Origin: Acidobacteria bacterium AH-259-G07
Lineage (GTDB): Bacteria; Acidobacteriota; UBA6911; RPQK01; JADFOI01
NCBI GenBank assembly: GCA_027717925.1
Contig: JALLON010000030.1
Span: 1-16,767 of the forward strand
DNA length: 16,767 bases
Direction of reading: 5' to 3'
Shown here: positions 13,870-16,767 of the stretch, piece by piece
How the letters are laid out: each line of letters begins with the position of its first letter
Numbering within the stretch: the first letter of the stretch is position 1
The notes under the pieces: generated by a model
Database searches by the model: none
Told to the model about the DNA's origin: nothing
The model's input: only the letters and a program-made list of their open reading frames with translations
Translations under genes and position numbers: made by a program

Positions 13870-14175
13870 ATGGGTGAAGATTCTGAACGGATTACGGCTG
13901 TTAAGATTTACAACCGGACTTACCAAGTTCGTAGCGGCGGTGACCCTGAGTATGTAAGACAGCTGGCACAGTATGTTGATGAGAGAATGACTGAGGTTTT
14001 TGAGCTTACCCCGACGGTTGATAGTTTGAAAGTAGCCATTTTGGCGGCCTTGAATATTGCTGATGAGTATTTTTCGGCTAAACAAAAACTGAATGCTCTG
14101 GAAGACGCGGTTGCCGAAGGAAGTGAAAAAATGATCGGCCTGTTAGAACCTTTCGATGGCGCGGAGTCGCCTTGA
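13870..14175 (+). CDS. zapA: Cell division protein ZapA
   Basis: ZapA bundles FtsZ filaments at the division ring in the cytoplasm. The 101 residues match the family length. An N-terminal beta-strand domain (VKIYNRTYQVRSGGDPEYVRQLAQYVDERM) is followed by a coiled-coil tail with AILAALNIADEYFSAKQKL. A GGAAAG ribosome site precedes the ATG. The pairing with a coiled-coil gene upstream and a 6S RNA directly downstream is a known conserved arrangement in many bacteria. The stop codon lies only six bases before the -10 box of the 6S RNA gene. Confidence 0.95.
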   Translation: MGEDSERITAVKIYNRTYQVRSGGDPEYVRQLAQYVDERMTEVFELTPTVDSLKVAILAALNIADEYFSAKQKLNALEDAVAEGSEKMIGLLEPFDGAESP

Positions 14176-14181
14176 CCGCCT

Positions 14182-14187
14182 TATAAT
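14182..14187 (+). promoter_or_regulatory. -10 element of the 6S RNA promoter
   Basis: A perfect TATAAT lies about 8-9 bases before the likely 5' end of the 6S RNA. A matching -35 would fall inside the last zapA codons, where I see only a poor match. Confidence 0.55.
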
Positions 14188-14194
14188 GGCTGCC

Positions 14195-14391
14195 ATAAGT
14201 TTTCCTCCCCTGCAATGTTCGTGATGGCGAGTAGAATTTGAGCCAACACCAAGCCCGAAGGGACCTGGGTCCTTTCATTGTGTGCAATCCTGATCAATGG
14301 AATTGCCTAATGTGACAGGTAGGGTCCCCACCTGCTGAGAGCAGGTTCAATTTCAACACGCCACACGACAGAGCGGGGGAGAAATCCTCCC
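14195..14391 (+). ncRNA. ssrS: 6S RNA (RNA polymerase regulator)
   Basis: 6S RNA mimics an open promoter and binds sigma-70 RNA polymerase, dampening transcription in slow growth. The evidence is position, promoter and structure. The sequence lies directly after zapA. A closing stem pairs 14201-14213 with 14373-14384 (one bulged C). A second stem, GTG-A-TGGCG (14221-14229) with CGCCACAC (14359-14366), follows. Then comes a large, mostly unpaired central bubble whose 3' side carries a hairpin ACCTGCT-GAG-AGCAGGT (14330-14346). The apical arm includes GCAAT (14284) with ATTGC (14302). The segment ATGTTCGTGATGGCG at 14215 resembles the conserved 5' part of proteobacterial 6S RNA. Length near 195 is typical. 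The ends are approximate to a few bases. Confidence 0.88.
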
Positions 14392-14443
14392 TGTAGATCT
14401 TTCCCTTAGACGGCCGCGTTGAGAATAGACCAGGAGTTGTTCC

Positions 14444-16003
14444 ATGCATATCAACGCTATGATCGCCTTCGCGGCAGTGGCGGCTGTGGTAATTGTCCTT
14501 TGGTACATTGTCGAAATCCGGTTGGCAGGTCGGCGTGTCGCGGAAGCCACCATGAAAGCGGAAGAGATCACGCGATCAGCCCACCAAGAGGCCGAAAGGA
14601 TTAAGAAGGAAAAGCTGGTAGAAGCCAAGGATCAGATTTTTGACTGGCGTTCCGAAGCGGAAAAAGAGATTCAGGTACGCCGACGAGAACTAAACAAGTT
14701 GGAAAGACGGCTAAGCAGAAAAGAAGACAATCTGCAAAGTACGGAACAATCGGTACTTCGTAAGGAAAGGGATTGTGATCGACGTGTGAGGAAGGTGCAA
14801 AACCAGGAAAGAAGTTTAGGTGGAAAGGAGCGACAGCTGGAGGCGCTTATTGTTGAGCAGACCAGTCAATTGGAAGCTGTTGCAGGAATGACAGCGGAAG
14901 AAGCCAAGAAAGTTTTGATTAAATCGATCGAAGGGCAAGCTCTTCATGACGCGGCAATGCTGGCCAAACGAATTGAGGATGAGGCTCGAGAAAATGCCCA
15001 GCGCGAGGCTCGAAAAATCCTCGCTCAGGCCATTCAGCGTTGTGCGGCTGAGCATGTGGTGGAGTCCACGGTTTCTGTTGTGGATCTTCCCTCGGATGAT
15101 ATGAAGGGACGAATCATCGGAAGGGAAGGACGAAACATCCGCGCCTTGGAGCAGGCAACTGGTGTCGACTTGATCGTTGATGATACTCCAGAGGCGGTAA
15201 TCTTGTCCGGATTTGACCCGCTGCGCCGAGAGATCGCCAAATTATCGATCGAGCTCCTGATCAAGGATGGACGCATTCATCCAAGCCGCATCGAAGAAGT
15301 GGTGAGCAAGGTCGAGAAGGAAATGGGGGAGAAAGTCCGAGAAGAAGGAGAGCAAGTGGCTTTTGAGCTGGGGATTCATAACATCCATCCGGATCTACTG
15401 CGGCTGGTTGGCAAGCTGAAGTACCGAACCAGCTACGGCCAGAATGTCCTTTTCCATAGTAGAGAAGTCGCCTACCTTGCCGGGATCATGGCTCGTGAAT
15501 TGGAAGCCGATGTGAACGTTTGCAAGCGAGCTGGACTCCTTCATGATGTTGGAAAGGCGGTCGATCGAGACATGGAGGGAACCCACCTGCAGCTGGGAGT
15601 GGAACTGGCCCGAAAATACGGTGAAAGCCCCGAGGTTATACACGCCATGGAAGCGCATCATTTTGATGTTGAGTTTCGTACACTTGAGGCAGTTTTGGTG
15701 CAGTCTGCCGACGCCACTTCCGCCGCTCGGCCCGGAGCTCGTCGGGAGGTTCTGGAAAGTTATGTCAAAAGGTTGGAGAAGCTGGAAGAGATCGCGGCTT
15801 CATTTCCGGGGGTGTCCAGAGCCTTTGCCCTTCAAGCGGGTCGAGAGGTGCGGATCATTGTCGAGAGTAGTAAGGTCTCAGATGAACAGGCCTTCTGGTT
15901 GACTAAAGATATTACTAAGAAAATCGAAAATGAACTCCAGTATCCAGGACAGATTAAAGTGACGCTTATTCGAGAAATGCGAGTCGTCGATTATGCTAAG
16001 TAG
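14444..16003 (+). CDS. rny: Ribonuclease Y
   Basis: RNase Y is a membrane-anchored endoribonuclease that starts mRNA decay. The 519-residue protein has all parts. A single N-terminal membrane helix (about 5-25) is followed by a long coiled coil (about 35-190, rich in Glu, Lys and Arg). A KH RNA-binding domain follows, with GRIIGREGRNIR and its GxxG loop at 226-229. The HD domain has its His-Asp pair at 367-368 (LLHDVGKAVD), plus EAHHFD and QSADATSA, for metal-dependent cleavage. The C-terminal domain ends in RVVDYAK. AGGAG seven bases before the ATG is a good ribosome site. About 50 bases separate the gene from the 6S RNA; it may have its own promoter there, but none is obvious. Confidence 0.97.
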   Translation: MHINAMIAFAAVAAVVIVLWYIVEIRLAGRRVAEATMKAEEITRSAHQEAERIKKEKLVEAKDQIFDWRSEAEKEIQVRRRELNKLERRLSRKEDNLQSTEQSVLRKERDCDRRVRKVQNQERSLGGKERQLEALIVEQTSQLEAVAGMTAEEAKKVLIKSIEGQALHDAAMLAKRIEDEARENAQREARKILAQAIQRCAAEHVVESTVSVVDLPSDDMKGRIIGREGRNIRALEQATGVDLIVDDTPEAVILSGFDPLRREIAKLSIELLIKDGRIHPSRIEEVVSKVEKEMGEKVREEGEQVAFELGIHNIHPDLLRLVGKLKYRTSYGQNVLFHSREVAYLAGIMARELEADVNVCKRAGLLHDVGKAVDRDMEGTHLQLGVELARKYGESPEVIHAMEAHHFDVEFRTLEAVLVQSADATSAARPGARREVLESYVKRLEKLEEIAASFPGVSRAFALQAGREVRIIVESSKVSDEQAFWLTKDITKKIENELQYPGQIKVTLIREMRVVDYAK

Positions 16004-16024
16004 GGGGGAGGAGTGGCTGAGCTG

Positions 16025-16767
16025 ATGAAGATACTATTTGTGGGTGATGTCGTAGGGCGTGCCGGTCGAAGAATATTGAGAGAGTGCCTTCCCCAAATCA
16101 AAGAAGAGCATCCAATCGAATTTACCATCGCCAATGTCGAAAACGTGGCTGGAGGATTTGGGATCACCGCCTCACTCGGTGAAGAGATCCTCAGTTACGG
16201 GGTGGATGTGATGACCTCGGGTAATCACATTTGGGATAAAAAGAAAGTCTTTGACTATTTTGCCCAGCAGCCCCGCTTAATCCGACCCGGTAACTATCCA
16301 CCAGGAACGGCTGGTAATTACCAATTCATCGGGAAAACTCGCAATGGTTGCCCAGTGGCTGTTGTGAACCTTCAAGGACGGGTGTTTATGCCGATTACCG
16401 ATTGCCCTTTTCGGCTCGCTGAACGTGAAATTCCAACTCTATCGCAAAAGACTTCGGTGATCGTGATTGACTTTCACGCCGAGGCCACCTCGGAAAAGGT
16501 CGCCTTTGGTTGGTTCATGGATGGGAAGGTCTCCGCCGTCATCGGCACTCACACACACGTCCCAACCGCCGATGCGCGGATTCTGCCGAAAGGAACAGCT
16601 TACATTTCCGACGTGGGAATGACCGGCTCCTACGAGTCAGTTATTGGAATGAAAGTGAATTCCGCCCTGTCTCGTTTTCTTACCGGATTACCTTCACGCT
16701 TCGAACCCGCAACACATGCTCCACGCTTGTGCTCGGTGATTCTGGATATCGACGACTCCAACGGTTC
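16025..16767 (+). CDS. ymdB: YmdB/TIGR00282 family metallophosphoesterase (3' end outside window)
   Basis: This family hydrolyses cyclic nucleotides (2',3'-cAMP and cAMP shown for YmdB of Bacillus) and affects biofilm and motility choices there. About 247 of the usual 260 or so residues are visible. The metal-binding motifs are intact: GDVVGRAGR with Asp8, ANVEN with Glu39 and Asn40, GNH at 66-68, DFHAEATSEK and GTHTHVPTAD. An in-frame GTG at 16013 lies only one base from the GGAGG site, while the ATG at 16025 is 13 bases from it. I chose the ATG because MKILFVGD is the family start. The gene follows rny at 21 bases, a pairing also found in Bacillus, and the two are probably co-transcribed. 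Confidence 0.93.
   Translation, partial: MKILFVGDVVGRAGRRILRECLPQIKEEHPIEFTIANVENVAGGFGITASLGEEILSYGVDVMTSGNHIWDKKKVFDYFAQQPRLIRPGNYPPGTAGNYQFIGKTRNGCPVAVVNLQGRVFMPITDCPFRLAEREIPTLSQKTSVIVIDFHAEATSEKVAFGWFMDGKVSAVIGTHTHVPTADARILPKGTAYISDVGMTGSYESVIGMKVNSALSRFLTGLPSRFEPATHAPRLCSVILDIDDSNG

Overview
The window is a chromosomal housekeeping region of about 50-53 % GC. Its gene order is thrS-infC-rpmI-rplT-pheS-pheT-(coiled coil)-zapA-6S RNA-rny-YmdB family. As I know it, this order, a beta subunit of phenylalanyl-tRNA synthetase without its EMAPII domain, and RNase Y beside a YmdB-type phosphoesterase all fit an Acidobacteriota-like bacterium. No rRNA or marker alignment supports that, so the phylum is an inference. 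I see no phage, insertion sequence, CRISPR array or defence system.

Layout. Bases 1-292 hold the 3' end of thiC (thiamine pyrimidine synthesis). Bases 293-545 are a gene-free strip full of 7- and 8-base tandem repeats. A long-chain acyl-CoA synthetase follows on the + strand. Converging on it is a minus-strand cluster: a small secreted cysteine-rich protein, a VOC/glyoxalase protein and a YdjM-like membrane protein. A CG-rich intergenic element separates that cluster from ruvX-mltG, also on the minus strand. Divergent from ruvX, and with its own good promoter, is an S41/C-terminal-processing-protease homologue whose catalytic Ser and Lys are both replaced, then the nucleoid protein HU. After a repeat-derived hairpin come tRNA-Val(GAC) and the long translation operon: ThrRS, IF3, L35, L20, PheS and PheT. 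Then come a ZapB-like coiled-coil protein, ZapA, a 6S RNA gene that I place by structure, RNase Y and a YmdB-type metallophosphoesterase cut by the window end.

How it works together. The right half joins translation capacity (two aminoacyl-tRNA synthetases, an initiation factor and two 50S proteins) to cell division (ZapA and partner), global transcription control (6S RNA) and mRNA decay (RNase Y). IF3 most likely starts at a rare ATC codon, the basis of known IF3 autoregulation. Both synthetases lack an N-terminal accessory domain: TGS in ThrRS and EMAPII in PheT.

Most worth a second look: the inactive-looking S41 protein; the STRR-like 7-base repeats, which in two places have been read into the ends of genes (thiC and the YdjM-like gene); the ATC start of infC; and the 6S RNA.
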